Origin: Vreelandella lionensis
Lineage (GTDB): Bacteria; Pseudomonadota; Gammaproteobacteria; Pseudomonadales; Halomonadaceae
Direction: 5' to 3'
Assembly: GCF_002087295.1 (NCBI RefSeq)
Contig: NZ_MWVI01000071.1
Location: 1-64,000 of the forward strand
DNA: 64,000 nucleotides
Every line of letters begins with the position of its first letter. Positions within the stretch are counted from its first letter, which is position 1. This document shows positions 28,637 through 39,811 of this stretch, piece by piece. Below the pieces are notes generated by a model, which made no database searches, was not told where the DNA came from, and was given only the letters and a program-made list of their open reading frames with translations. The translations under genes were made by a program, and so were the position numbers.

Positions 28637-29050
28637 ATGTTGCACTACCTACAGGGATTACCGTCTTTCTTTGCCTACCTGCTCGGCGCGCTCGCGCTGC
28701 TGGTGGCTTTTATGTACTGCTATAGCCGCCTAACCCCACACCACGAGTGGGCACTGATTCGAGCGGGCAATGCGGCGGCCGCCACCGCTTACGGCGGCTC
28801 TATTCTGGGTTTCACCCTGCCGCTCTACAGCGCCATGGCCCACTCCATTAGCTATATCGACTTCATTCTGTGGGGCGTGGTGGCCTTCGGCGTGCAGATC
28901 GCCACGTTCTTTGGCCTAAAACTATTTCTACGCCGCCAGGGCGAGAGCTTGTCTCAGCACATCACCGAAGGTCATCAGGCCTACGGCACGCTGGTGGGCA
29001 GCATCTCGATTGCCGTGGGCTTGATCAACGCGGCCTCAATGACCTGGTAA
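28637..29050 (+). CDS. DUF350 membrane protein (YjfL-like)
   Basis: A protein of 137 residues with four membrane helices, two DUF350 repeats (FFAYLLGALALLVAFMYCY and FILWGVVAFGVQIATFFGL). The molecular role of the family is unknown; in E. coli yjfL lies next to yjfM and yjfC, the same order as here. Starts at 28625 or a TTG at 28595 are possible; the ATG at 28637 is preferred for its upstream AAGGA, though spacing is long. It leads the trio DUF350, DUF1190, glutathionylspermidine-synthase-like. Confidence 0.78.
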   Translation: MLHYLQGLPSFFAYLLGALALLVAFMYCYSRLTPHHEWALIRAGNAAAATAYGGSILGFTLPLYSAMAHSISYIDFILWGVVAFGVQIATFFGLKLFLRRQGESLSQHITEGHQAYGTLVGSISIAVGLINAASMTW

Positions 29051-29062
29051 CGGAGCGCTCTC

Positions 29063-29666
29063 ATGGAAAAGCAGACCCAACCTACCCACCTGCCCCGCCG
29101 TAAGCGCAGCGCGCGCCTCTCTTTGGCGATGATGGGAGCGAGCGCCCTTCGGTTTGACCGCCTGCACCCAGCCCGCAGAGGACGAGCACCTGACCGATGT
29201 ACGCTTCGACGAGCCCAAAAGCTATCAAGGCGTCGAAGAGTGCGTAGCCGCCAACGTGTACACCCGCAGCGCCTGCGAAGATGCTTACGAGGCCTCTCTA
29301 GAGTCCGTGCCGCGCTTCGACACCCTAGAAGCCTGCGAAGCCGAACACGGCGAAGGCGCCTGCGCAGCCCCCACCGATGAGCAAGCCCAGGCAACGGGCG
29401 GCGGCGGTTGGTTCATGCCCGCTATGATGGGCTATATGGTCGGTAACATGCTGGCGAATACCAGCCGAGGGCGCTCGTTTGAACGGGTGTATCAAGAGCC
29501 GGTCTATCGCAACCGCCAAAACCAGGGCAACTGGAACACCGCTACTAGCCAAGCTTCCCAGCGGGTCAACCAGCGTAACGAGGCTTGGCGTAGCGGAGTG
29601 GTACAAAACCGCCAAGCCACAACGCGGCGCGGCCTGGGCACCCGCTCGGCCTCTTGGGGCTCTTAG
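29063..29666 (+). CDS. DUF1190 protein (YgiB/YjfM-like), one frameshift
   Basis: A protein of about 200 residues with a basic N-terminus (RRKRSARLSLAMMG), a lipoprotein-like LTAC and then the DUF1190 pattern: paired cysteines in EECVAANVYT..ACEDAY, EACEAEHGEGAC, and a Gly-rich PAMMGYMVGNML followed by an Asn/Arg/Gln-rich tail. One extra T at about 29146 (GCCCTTCGG) throws the signal region and the rest into different frames. It is 12 bases after the DUF350 gene and 20 bases before the next gene, so it is in the same operon. The role is unknown. Confidence 0.8.
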
Positions 29667-29686
29667 CCACTCCCTTGGGAGCCACT

Positions 29687-30852
29687 ATGCTGCGAATCAA
29701 CGTTCCTGAACGCCCGCAATGGAAGACCCTGGCCAAAGAGCTGGGGTTTCATTTCCACACCATCGATGGCGAGCCTTACTGGAAAGAGGACGCCTACTAT
29801 CAGTTTACCCTGGAGCATGTAGAGTAAGAGATCCAAGCGGACACCGAAGCCCTGCACGAGATGTGTATGGAGCTGGTCGATAAGGTCTGCCACTCCAATG
29901 CTTTAATGCAGCGCCTCGCGATCCCCGAGCATATGTGGGACATCATCCACCACTCCTGGCGCAGCGGGCAGCCGCCGCTGTATGGGCGCATGGACTTTGC
30001 CTATTCAGGTAACGGCCCCGCGAAGCTTTTAGAGCTCAATTACGACACGCCCACCTCGCTCTATGAAGGGGGCTTTTTCCAGTGGGTGTGGCTGGAGCAG
30101 TCCATTGAGCCAGGCATCCTGCCCCGCCATGCCGACCAGTACACTCGATTCAAGAACGCCTGCTCAATGCCATGGCGCATCTGGGCGACCGCTTGGAAAA
30201 CCGCACCCTTTACTTCTCCTGTGTAAAAGGCAGCGACGAGGAGCGCGCCACCGTCAGCTACTTGCAGGATATCGCCCTGCAGGCAGGCTTACAGGCGCCG
30301 TTTATTTACACCGAAGACATTGGCGTTGCGCAGGGAGCCGAGCACTTTGACGATTTGGATGACCAACCGATTACCGCGCTGTTCAAGCTCTACCCATGGG
30401 AAGAGATGGCGGTAGAAGAGTTTGGCGAGGCGGTCACGCAGCTCAACACCCACTGGTTTGAGCCGCCCTGGAAAGCCGTGCTCTCCAATAAAGGGATTCT
30501 GCCGCTGCTGTGGGAAAAGTTTGAAGGGCACCCGAATCTGCTACCGGCGTATTTTGAAAAAGATAGTCACTCGCCGCTGGAAGCAGGCTGGGTGCGCAAG
30601 CCGTTTTTCTCACGGGAAGGGAGCAATATCAGCTTGATAACGCCCAGCGGCCAGCAAGAGAGCGTCGGCGGGCCTTACACTGATAACCCGTGGAAACGCC
30701 AGGCATACCACCCGCTCCCACGCTTTGGCGACAAACACGCGTTAATTGGTAGCTGGGTAGGGGGCGATCGCGCCTGTGGCATGGGCATTCGAGAGGACGT
30801 GGGGCGTATCACTAAAGATACGTCGTGCTTTATTCCCCACGCCATTATTTAA
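29687..30852 (+). CDS. Glutathionylspermidine synthase-family ATP-grasp ligase, one stop and one frameshift
   Basis: A protein of about 388 residues like E. coli YjfC/YgiC, related to the synthetase half of glutathionylspermidine synthase. Marks: GRMDFAYSGNGPAKLLELNYDTPTSLYEGG, YPWEEMAVEEFGEAV, LLPAYFE and WVRKPFFSREGSNI, which form the ATP-grasp site. A TAA at 29826-29828 interrupts the frame where CAA or CAG (VEQEIQ) is expected, and one base is missing at about 30150 (TACACTCG), after which NAMAHLGDRL continues in another frame. The true substrate of these stand-alone ligases is not established; a peptide-polyamine amide bond is the family expectation. Confidence 0.85.
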
Positions 30853-31036
30853 TTGCTCGATCATTCTTTTTTTCTAGGAAACCGATTAAGCCGCGTTAGT
30901 ATAAAAACTGGACACACACCCTAAAAGTCGCTGAAATCGTTGTTATCATTGCGTACTAGCGGCGGTTTAATACGCTGGTAACAAGGGGTAAGGCGTCCCT
31001 CTTTTGGTCATCGGTTCACTTGGAGCAATAGCAATA

Positions 31037-33061
31037 ATGACAGCGCACTGGAAATCCCTGCCATTGCGGCTACGGCTGTTTATATCTTTCGGCACCGTAC
31101 TAGCACTTGCCATGCTGCTGGCGCTATTCCTTCAAGCACGTTCCGATAGCCAAGCAAATCTTAGTAACTTCTATGACGAGGAGCTGCCTGCCCATGTGGA
31201 GGGGCTTGCCGCACGCATTAACCTGAGCCTTAGCCAGGACCTTAGCGTTTCTGCAAGTCTGGCCAACAGTTACTTTATTGAGCAGTGGATACGCGACGGG
31301 CTCCCTGAAGATCGCCAGGCAGATATTACGACCTACCTATCACGCTTAATGGGCCAGTTGGATAGCGAGCTGCTGTTTATTGCCGCCCACTACCAGGGAC
31401 AGGGCCACTATTTCCAGCTGCGCGACGGCGAATTTTTACAGCGCTCTATTCAACCACCCGGTGGCGTAGATGACTGGTACTATCAATTTATTGACCGAAA
31501 CAATACGTATGAACTTAATTTAGATAGTGATACTTTCTCGCCTTCCGAGCCTTTTGTTTTCATTAACTATCGCAGCGCCGTAAACACGAGCAGTGGCCAG
31601 CCCTTAGTCGTGGCGGGGGCGGGTATCGATCTTTCCCAAATCACCACACTGATTGAGGATTTTCGCTTAGGCGACACCGGACAAGCCTACCTGGTAAGTA
31701 GCGAAGGCGACCAGCTTGGCAACGATGGCGAAGGCATTGTGGGAACGCTGCCCGAGCCGCTATCGCAGCAACTACTGCGCGACGGCACAACCCAAATCCA
31801 TGAAATAGAGCGCGACGGCCAAATCTGGTTGGTTGGCACGCTTTGGCTGCCTAAATTGCAGCGCCACTTAGCGGTTGAGGCAAATAAGACCGCGTACCTT
31901 ACCCTGACCCGTAAACGCTTCATGGAGTCGAGCGGCATTGGCCTGCTTATCCTATTCGCCGGGCTGGTTGTGCTGTACCCACTGACCAGTAGTCTGACTC
32001 GGCCGTTGACACGCTTTCAGCATCAGCTCAAAGAGATCCCGCACAGTCTCGACCTGTCGCGGCGCATAGAAACCGACGACCAAGCCGAACTAGGCGACCT
32101 AGCCGATCAAACCAATGAACTACTGGAACGCCTCTCCCGAGCTATCCAAGCGGTCTCCACTAACGCGGCGGCACTCACCCAGGTTGCCGACCGGCTAGCC
32201 CAAACAGCGGGACTTTCCGGTGTCCAGGGTGGCGATATTAGCCACGAAGCCAACCAAACTATGTCGGCGGCGGTTGAATAAATGGCGTCATCGGTTGCCG
32301 AAATCACCTCCACTATGGAGGAGCTATCCACTTCGTCTACCCAGATTGGCGACCATTCGCAGTCGGTGGTGGACGTGGCTAACCAAACGCTAGAGCGCAG
32401 CCGTAAAGGCAGCACCTCCATGCAGCTGCTGCAGGCCAAAATGCAGGATATCCGTACCGATAGCGAGCAAAGCCTGACCGAAATTATGACGCTGGGCGCC
32501 AAATCCAAACAAATCAGCAAAGTAATGGAGCTGATCAATACATTGGCAGCGCAAACCAAGCTCATCGCCTTCAATGCCGCCCTGGAGGCCTCCAGCGCCG
32601 GGGAGTCGGGGCGTCGCTTCACCGTCGTGGCGAACGAGATCCGTCGCTTGGCCGATAGCGTAACGGATTCCACCCATGAGATCGAAGGCCATACCGACGA
32701 TATCCAGCAGGCTATCAACCGGCTCGTCGTGGCTTCTGAAAAGGGCGCGACCACCATCGAGCAAGGGGTTGAAGCCAGTAAGAGCACCGCACAGGACCTA
32801 GAGGCCCTGTTAAAAGCCGCCAGCCAAACCAGCAGCGCCGCCCAGCAAATCTCGCTCTCTACCCAGCAGCAGAAAACGGCCAGCAACCAAGTGGTGATTG
32901 CGCTGCGCGATATCGATACCGCCAGCACCCGCAATGCCCAGTCCGTTCGCAGCATTACCGAGATTAGCGAGGATATGATCCAGATGTCGGCAGAGCTTAA
33001 CGAGCTTGTCCAGGAGTTTACGCTGGCACAGCAACAAGACGGCCCGCCACGCACCACGTGA
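31037..33061 (+). CDS. Methyl-accepting chemotaxis protein, WspA-like, one in-frame stop
   Basis: A membrane receptor of about 674 residues: helix near residues 10-30, a large periplasmic Cache-like sensor, second helix near residue 305 (IGLLILFAGLVVL), HAMP, and a cytoplasmic signalling domain. The tip reads QTKLIAFNAALEASSAGE, the variant seen in WspA-type receptors rather than the QTNLLALNAAIEA of classical chemotaxis. A TAA at 32279-32281 interrupts the frame between AAVE and MASSVAEI where CAA is expected; both halves are in the same frame. It is first of an alternative-function chemosensory operon. A stop at this point would leave a receptor without its signalling domain. Confidence 0.88.
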
Positions 33062-33071
33062 GGATGCTTTG

Positions 33072-34134
33072 ATGAGTGCAATTCGGGTAGTGATGGTGGA
33101 TGACAGACAGCTAGCGAGGGATGTGCTGCGTGATATCCTGACCAACGATGGCGATATTGAGATCGTCGGTGAAGCCGCCAACGGCCAGGAAGCCATTGAT
33201 ATGGCGCGACACCTTGCACCGCAGCTCATCACGATGGATCTGAATATGCCGGTGATGGATGGCCTAAGCGCCATCGAAGAGATCATGCATACCAAAGGTG
33301 TGCCGATCCTTGTGATTAGCGACCGTTCAGATGCGGAAACGGCCTACCAAGCGCTGGAAGTCGGTGCGCTCGAAGTGCTGCCTAAACCAACGCTGGATAG
33401 TGAAGATGCGGAGCGGCTCCGAGCTAGAGTGCGGCTGCTCTCCGGCGTGGCCGTCATCACCCGGCTACGCCGTCGTCCCCCCCCTTCGCCACCGTTAACC
33501 GAGTTTCCCGTGGCAAGCCCTTGCCCAGCCGCCCACCCGCCACTACCAGCGCATTGTCGCCATTGCCTGTTCAACCGGCGGCCCACATGCGTTGGCCAGG
33601 TTACTTAGCAAGCTCCCCCAGAACTTCCCTGCTCCCATCATGATCGCACAGCATATTAGCCCTGGTTTTATCGAAGGGATGGCAACCTGGCTTGGCACTC
33701 TCTGCGCCTTACCCGTCAGCGTCGCAAAAGAGGGTGAGCGGATAGCGCCGGGGCATATCTATTTGTCGCCTTCGGAAAGCAACCTATGCGTCACCCCCCA
33801 GCACCGTTTTCGCTTGCTGCCCAGCTCCCAGGATGCCCTCTACCGGCCCAGCTGCGACGTGCTCCTGCATAGCGCCGCCAGTGTCTACGGGCCTGATACG
33901 ATCGGCGTCATTTTGACGGGCATGGGGCGTGATGGGGTAAGGGGCCTGCGCGCCATCCAGCTTGCCGGCGGCACAACCCTTGCCCAGGATGAGGCAAGCT
34001 CGGTGATTTACGGCATGAACCAAGAAGCCGTGAACGCAGGCGTCATACAAAAAGTGGTCGCGTTAAGCGACCTACCCGAACAGCTGCTGCATGAGGTTGG
34101 CTCCCCCCATCCGTCTCGGCGGGAGCCGCAATGA
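33072..34134 (+). CDS. cheB: Chemotaxis-type methylesterase CheB/WspF, one frameshift
   Basis: A receptor methylesterase of about 353 residues that resets the receptor when phosphorylated. The receiver has VMVDDRQLARD and the phospho-acceptor in LITMDLNMPVMDG near residue 56; the catalytic triad sits in ACSTGGPHA, IAQHISPGF and LTGMGRDGVRG. One extra base lies in the Pro-rich linker between about 33500 and 33545, putting YQRIVAIACSTGG in a new frame. The stop overlaps the cheR start (ATGA). In Pseudomonas, WspF is last but one; here it comes second. Confidence 0.9.
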
Positions 34135-35568
34135 GTACGCTGGCCCCCTTTAAAGGCTGGTACACCAACGCTGCGGGCTACACCTGGAAGGACTGGCCGA
34201 GGCGCGGCTGGCCAGGGCGGTCGCCCTACTCAACGACCTTACCGGTATTTACGACTCAGAAACGCTGATCGCCCGCCTCCAGCAGGACAGCGTCCTGTTT
34301 GATAATTTCATTAGCCAATTAACGGTGAATGAAACCTACTTTTTCCGTGAGCCCGAAGCTCTGGATTGGCTAACCGACACCTATTTGCCTCGCCAACTGG
34401 TCAACAAGCAGCCACCGCTACGCCTACTGAGCGCCGGTTGCTCGTCAGGAGAAGAGCCATATAGTATCGCCATGGCGCTGCTGGAGCGTTACGGCGAACG
34501 CGCCAAGCAGCTGTTCCAGATTACCGGCGGCGATGTGGATCATCAGGTGCTGAACAAAGCCCAAGCAGGTGTTTACGGCGGAATGGCTTTTCGCGCGCTG
34601 CCTACCGCTCTTAAAGCGCGTTACTTTTCCCCGGCTGGGCGCAGTTTTCCGTTAGTCGATGCAATAAGGCAATGGGTCACATTTCGTTCCTTTAACCTGC
34701 TGGGACCCGGCGAGCATGAGCTAGATGGCCCCTTTGATGTGATCCTGTTCCGTAACGTTTCGATCTATTTTGACGAAGCGACTCCGGCGGGCGATTCAGC
34801 AGCACTTAAAACAGCTACTGGCGCCTGGCGGTATTGTGCTATGTGGAGTCACCGAAACCCTGGGCAACGACTTGGGTGTGTTATCGCTTGTTGAAGAGCA
34901 CGGGATTTCTTTATTTTCAAGCGCAGCCATCAGCGACTGTCCAGCCTGCCCATAGGTACCGCCCTACCCCTATGAGCGTTGAACTTATTGATGAATCAGA
35001 CAGCGTCCCCTCTACGCCTTCCTTGCCTTCTACACCCAAAGAGAGCAGTGAGCTTGCGATTGAGCATAGCCCCCCGCTTCACGCCGAGCCTCCTCCTTGC
35101 AAGCCAGAGGCAACAGCCCCTCAGCCGTCCACGCACTCTTTCCATGACACGCTTCGCCATGCCCATGAGTTGCTCAACCAGAATAGCTTTAGCGACGCCG
35201 ACCACCTGCTTGCCCCATTGCTAGCAGCGCAGCACTGGTGCGTGGATGCACTGCTGCTAGCAGGCTTGGTTGCCCGCTGGCAGCAGCAGCCTCAGCAGGC
35301 GTTTGACTACTTCAAACGGGCCTTGTATGTCGCCCCAGAGTGCTGGCCTGCCCATTTTTATCAAGCTGAGCTGCTGCGCCAAGGTGAACTGCCTGATAAC
35401 CCGACACAGCGCCAACGGGGCTATGCGGCGGTGGTGCGCCTATTGGAAACCTCGCCTAAAGCCACCGGCGCGCTACAAGCCATTAGCCCACCGCTACCGC
35501 CTGGGGACGCCTGTTTCCTCGCACAACGCTACTTAGATGAGCAAACCGCCATACAGGGAGTTGGTTAA
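34131..35568 (+). CDS. cheR: CheR/WspC-type receptor methyltransferase with C-terminal TPR extension, three frameshifts
   Basis: A SAM-dependent methyltransferase of about 478 residues that methylates receptor glutamates. CheR core: FISQLTVNETYFFREPEAL, the SAM loop LLSAGCSSGEEPYS, LFQITGGDVD and VILFRNVSIYFDEAT. A Pro/Ser-rich linker then leads to tetratricopeptide-like helices (LLNQNSFSDADHLLAPLL, AFDYFKRALYVAPECWPAHF), an architecture shared with WspC. Frames break at about 34160 (missing base), 34784 (extra C in ACTCCGG) and about 34905 (extra base near GGGATTT). It overlaps both neighbours by a few bases, so translation is coupled. Confidence 0.87.
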
Positions 35569-37685
35569 TGGCGCTGGATATTCGACGTTTCATTCAGCGG
35601 TTTGTGGAAGAAGCCGCCGACCATATCCCCCGTTTGCGGGAAGGGGTAAGCACACTAGAGCAGGGAGATGCCGACAAGGAGCGCATCAACGAGCTATTTC
35701 GTGCAGCGCATACGCTAAAAGGCTCCTCGCGGATGCTGAAGCTCGCTCCTATCACAGCCATCGCCCACAGCACCGAAGAGCTACTGAGTGCTTTGCGTGA
35801 TGGTAGTCAAACGCCTTCACCGGCTGCCATCAGCCTGCTTAATCAAGCTATTGATGCTTTGTCAGATCTAGTCGACAAGCTGAATCAGGGCGCGAAGCCT
35901 GAAGAGCTTCCAGACACCAACCACGCCCTTTGCCAAGCACTGGAAGCCGCCGCGACGGGCACGCTACCTGAAAGCACTCAGCCTACTGCGACAGCCGCCC
36001 CCACTGTAGAGACACCAGTGGCAGCTGATAGTGAGCAAACTCCTCCTGTCTCCTCTTCACTAGCCCTCACTGACACCGTGCGCGTGCGTGTAGACCGCTT
36101 GGATGACGTGATCCGATTGATGGGCGAGGTCCTTTCCGGCCACCACCATTTACATAGCTTAGTGGAGCAAGCCCAAAGGTTAGGGAAGGCACTACCGGCA
36201 GAGCACCAAAGTACCTTTCACGCTTTCAGCCGCGAGTTAAAAAATAGCGTGCTAAGCCATGACTCACTGATGAGCGACCTACACGAGCGGGCACTGCAAA
36301 TGCGCATGCTGCCGCTAAGCGTGGTCTTTGACCCACTTGCTCAAATGGCCCGAGAGCTAGCACATTCATTAGGTAAAACCGTAGACTGCCGAGTGCGAGG
36401 TAGTGAAATCGAGCTAGACCGTCAAATGATCGATCGGCTCTCCGACCCTTTGATCCACCTGCTACGCAACGCCCTGGATCACGGCTTAGAGACTCCTGAA
36501 CAGCGCCAAACCGCAGGCAAACCACCACGCGGCCAGCTAACGATAGAAGCCTGGCAGGACGGTGGCTGGGTCGTGGTAGAAATGCGCGATGACGGTGCAG
36601 GGATTAGCCTAGAGGCCGTGCGCCAAAAAGCCCTGGCAAAACAGCTACTCACCGAAGAGCAGCTGATAGCGCTGAGTGAACAGCAAACCCTGGAACTAAT
36701 ATTGCTACCCGGGTTCTCTACGAAAACCATGATTACCGATTTTTCTGGTCGTGGCGTCGGTATGGACGTGGTTAAACGCACCATTGCTGACGAACTCAGC
36801 GGCGATTTACAGCTCACCAGCGAACCTGGCAAAGGAACGCGCTTTACCCTTCGCCTGCCGCTGTCGCTCGCTATGATGCGGGTACTCCTGGTCAAGGTTG
36901 GGCAAACTCCCTTAGGCGTCACAGCTCCTCACGTTGCAGAGCTTGTTGAGCGCTCACCTAGTAGCTTTATTGACGCTGCTGGTCAGCCTACCCTCATTCT
37001 GCGCAATGAGTTTGTGCCAGTCGTCTCACTCGCGGCGTTATTATCGCTCCCGACTCCAGAACGCCTGTCAGAAAACGTATTGTTGCTGGTCGTGCATCAG
37101 CGTCAGCAGAAGCTGGCGCTGATTGTCGATGCGCTAGTCGATGAGCGCGACATGGTCATTAAGCCGCTCCCCGAACACCTCCGCTACCTGCCGCTGGTAT
37201 CCGGCATGGTGTCTCAAGGGCGCAATGAGCTGGTCAGTCTATTGCACGTTCCTGCCCTTTTAGAGCAAGCCCGGCATGTTGTGCAGCGTGATAGCAAGCC
37301 GACGACGGCGGCTCCTCAAAGGCACCGCGTCCTTATTGTGGATGACTCGCTCAACGCCCGCGAGATTGAAAAAGATGTACTCGAAGCGTGGGGCTATCAG
37401 GTGACGCTGGCAGAAAACGGCCGCGACGGTTTAAACAAAGCTCTAGCCGAATCCTTTGATGCTGTGCTCACCGATGTTGAAATGCCCGTAATGGATGGTT
37501 TTGCTCTGACCAGTAGTCTGCGCGAAAATGACCACTACCGTCATAAGCCAATTATTATTATCACGTCACGTGAAAAAGAGGCTGACCGCCAACGCGGTAT
37601 GGAGGTAGGTGCCGACGCCTACATCGTGAAAGGCAGCTTTGATCAAAATAACTTAGTGGAGACGCTAAAAGCCCTACTGGGCTAA
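35568..37685 (+). CDS. cheA: Hybrid CheA/WspE-type histidine kinase with receiver
   Basis: A kinase of 705 residues. Domains: HPt with phospho-accepting His48 (AAHTLKGSSRM); a linker rich in Thr/Pro/Ala; dimerisation and ATPase region with N-box HLLRNALDHGLE, G1 DDGAGI and G2 GRGVGMDVV; a CheW-like domain (about residues 440-560); and a C-terminal receiver (VLIVDDSLNARE, phospho-Asp in AVLTDVEMPVMDG, K in YIVKGS). A kinase with a fused receiver and one HPt is the WspE layout. The frame is intact. It starts on the cheR stop (TAATG). Confidence 0.92.
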   Translation: MALDIRRFIQRFVEEAADHIPRLREGVSTLEQGDADKERINELFRAAHTLKGSSRMLKLAPITAIAHSTEELLSALRDGSQTPSPAAISLLNQAIDALSDLVDKLNQGAKPEELPDTNHALCQALEAAATGTLPESTQPTATAAPTVETPVAADSEQTPPVSSSLALTDTVRVRVDRLDDVIRLMGEVLSGHHHLHSLVEQAQRLGKALPAEHQSTFHAFSRELKNSVLSHDSLMSDLHERALQMRMLPLSVVFDPLAQMARELAHSLGKTVDCRVRGSEIELDRQMIDRLSDPLIHLLRNALDHGLETPEQRQTAGKPPRGQLTIEAWQDGGWVVVEMRDDGAGISLEAVRQKALAKQLLTEEQLIALSEQQTLELILLPGFSTKTMITDFSGRGVGMDVVKRTIADELSGDLQLTSEPGKGTRFTLRLPLSLAMMRVLLVKVGQTPLGVTAPHVAELVERSPSSFIDAAGQPTLILRNEFVPVVSLAALLSLPTPERLSENVLLLVVHQRQQKLALIVDALVDERDMVIKPLPEHLRYLPLVSGMVSQGRNELVSLLHVPALLEQARHVVQRDSKPTTAAPQRHRVLIVDDSLNAREIEKDVLEAWGYQVTLAENGRDGLNKALAESFDAVLTDVEMPVMDGFALTSSLRENDHYRHKPIIIITSREKEADRQRGMEVGADAYIVKGSFDQNNLVETLKALLG

Positions 37686-37710
37686 GCCTTCTTCAAGACA
37701 GGGGATTAAC

Positions 37711-38069
37711 ATGCGTATATTGGTCGTAGACGACGACCCCCTCGCTGGGAAAATGACGGGGGCGCTACTGGAGTTTCAGGGCCACGATGTCCTGCTCGCC
37801 AACGACGCTATGGAGGCCATCAGCCAGTTGGACACGCATGACGATATCGCGCTGATCGTCAGTGACATGCACATGCCGTTAATTAATGGCATTGAGCTAC
37901 TTGAGATGCTGAGAGAACAAATGGGGTCACACTGCCCTTTATTTTGCTAACGGGCGACATGCCGAATGAACAGTTGCACCAAACGTCTGGCCTAAGCGCC
38001 TGCCTGCAAAAAGATGCCGCGCTTGAAACCACTCTTGAGCACGCGGTTGCTCAAGCGCTTGGTAGTTAA
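37711..38069 (+). CDS. Stand-alone response regulator receiver, one frameshift
   Basis: A single receiver domain of about 119 residues: RILVVDDDPLAGKM at the start, phospho-Asp in IVSDMHMPLINGIE near residue 52, T in LLTGDMP and K in CLQKDAA. One G is missing at about 37925 (CAAATGGGGTCAC); restored, the chain reads REQMGVTLPFILLTGDMPNE and ends at 38067. With no output domain it may act as a phosphate sink or shuttle between the kinase and the HPt-carrying cyclase downstream. It lies between the hybrid kinase and the cyclase; it has no counterpart in the classical wsp set. Confidence 0.8.
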
Positions 38070-38123
38070 ATCCATGCAGTTATTTGGCCCGCTCACTGTT
38101 CGCCCACTTGCACAGGTAGTCTG

Positions 38124-39811
38124 ATGTCACCTCCAGCTCCTTCGCTGCACGATAAACTCAACCAACTGCGCCAACGGTTTATTGAACAGTTACCGGCTCG
38201 TCTGCAGCAAATCACTGCCCAATGGCAGCAAAGTCGCACATCCCCAGAGGCTGAAGCACGGCTTGCCCCCGAGCTGCACCGTTTCTTTCATAGCCTGAAA
38301 GGTACTGGCCGCTCCTTAGGGTTTGAACGTATTGCCATGCTGGCGGATCAGGGTGAAACCGCTCTCAATAACCCCTCCGTCTCGGCAGAGGTAGTGGAAC
38401 TTATCTTCACACAGCTGGCCCAGGAGCAGCAGCGCTTAGAATCGCTGCCGGGTCAACAGAAAGCGCTAGCTGCGCTGAACAGCGTGGAATTTTCGCCCGC
38501 ACCAGCACAAACCCGCAGTAAGCGTCAGCGTTTAATCTATCTATGCGACGATGAGCCCGACCAAGTTAGCCAGTTACTGCATCATTTACGCTGTTTCGGG
38601 CACGAGGTGGTGCACTTCGAAGATACCGATACGTTCTTTAATGCCGTTATTACTCGCCGTCCCGATGCCATTATCATGGATGTGCAGTTCCCTTTAGGGC
38701 ATACCGCGGGCACCGAAACGCTCACCAGCTTAAATAAGCTAACGGGCGAGCGCTTACGCTCTAGTGTCCTCTCATCACACAATGACTTTCACTCCCGGCT
38801 AAGCGCTGTGCGGGCAGGATGTAACGGCTATTTCACGAAACCGGTTAAACCACTAGACCTCATGTTAGCAGTGGATGAACTCACCACGCCGTTAGATGAC
38901 GAACCGCTGCGCGTGATGGTAGTAGACGATGAACCGGAAGTAGCTGCCTACCATGCATTACTCTTAGAAGCAGCAGGTATGGTAGTACAGCAGGTCAATC
39001 ACCCTGCAGAAGCCTTGAACGCCCTTGAGCGCTTCAGCCCCGACCTACTACTGGTCGATGTGTATATGCCTGTTTGCTCAGGTGAGGAGCTAGCCAGCAT
39101 TATCCGCCAGCAGCCTGAATACGTTGGCCTGCCAATTATTTATCTTTCCAGTGAGACCGATAGCCAAAAGCAGCTCTCAGCCATGACGGCGGGCGTCGAA
39201 GCGTTTATCACCAAACCGGTGGTGCCTGAAGAGCTGGTATCGGCGGTCAAACTGCGCGCGGAGCGGCTGCGCCTGCTGCGCTCACTAATGACCCGCGATA
39301 GCATGACTGGGCTTTACAACCATAGCTCTACCACTGATCTCATCAGTAAAGCGCTAGCTCAACGCTCCCGAGATAACACCAGCACGCGATGGCTATGATC
39401 GATATTGACCACTTCAAGTCGGTCAATGACACTCACGGCCACCTGGCAGGTGACCAAGTGATCATCACTCTGGCCAGGCTACTCAAAACCCGCCTGCGTA
39501 TGACCGATATTATCGGCCGCTATGGCGGCGAAGAGGTTGTGATACTGCTCAAGGGTGTTAGTGCTGAGCGCGCCAGCGAATTGATTGATACCCTGCGTAT
39601 TGATTTCGAGCAGGTAGAGTTCCATGCAGGCGGCGCGCGTTTTAGCTGTACTTTCAGCGCGGGGGTTAGCAGCTTTCCCACACAGCCGTCTACGGAGTCG
39701 CTGCGCCTAAGCGCCGACCAAGCGCTCTATCGCGCCAAGCACCAGGGGCGCAATCAGGTGGTCACCAGCAAGGAGCAGGACGATGACGGATTCCCCACAG
39801 CCCACCCATGA
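38124..39811 (+). CDS. HPt-REC-REC-GGDEF output protein, one frameshift
   Basis: A protein of about 562 residues. N-terminal HPt with HSLKGTGRSLGF (His near residue 55); receiver 1 (LIYLCDDEPDQ, IIMDVQFPLGH); receiver 2 (VMVVDDEPEVA, LLVDVYMPVCSGEE, TKPV); and a GGDEF domain (MIDIDHFKSVNDTHGH, active-site motif RYGGEEV, with RMTD five residues before it as an I-site). The last motif residue is Val, not Phe. One base is missing at about 39388, between NTST and AMAMIDIDHF. It is the probable c-di-GMP output of the operon, filling the place of WspR, but with an added HPt and second receiver. Its 3' end overlaps cheW by 29 bases. Confidence 0.87.

Noticed and set aside
32279..32281. Stop-codon readthrough or recoding at TAA.
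   Set aside because: TAA serves as normal stop in many genes here; a local base error or mutation is simpler.
32107..33219. Long open frame of 370 codons antisense to the receptor and cheB genes.
   Set aside because: Composition is that of a mirror of a coding region (Ser/Leu-rich, no motif, no ribosome site); the plus-strand receptor is clearly real.
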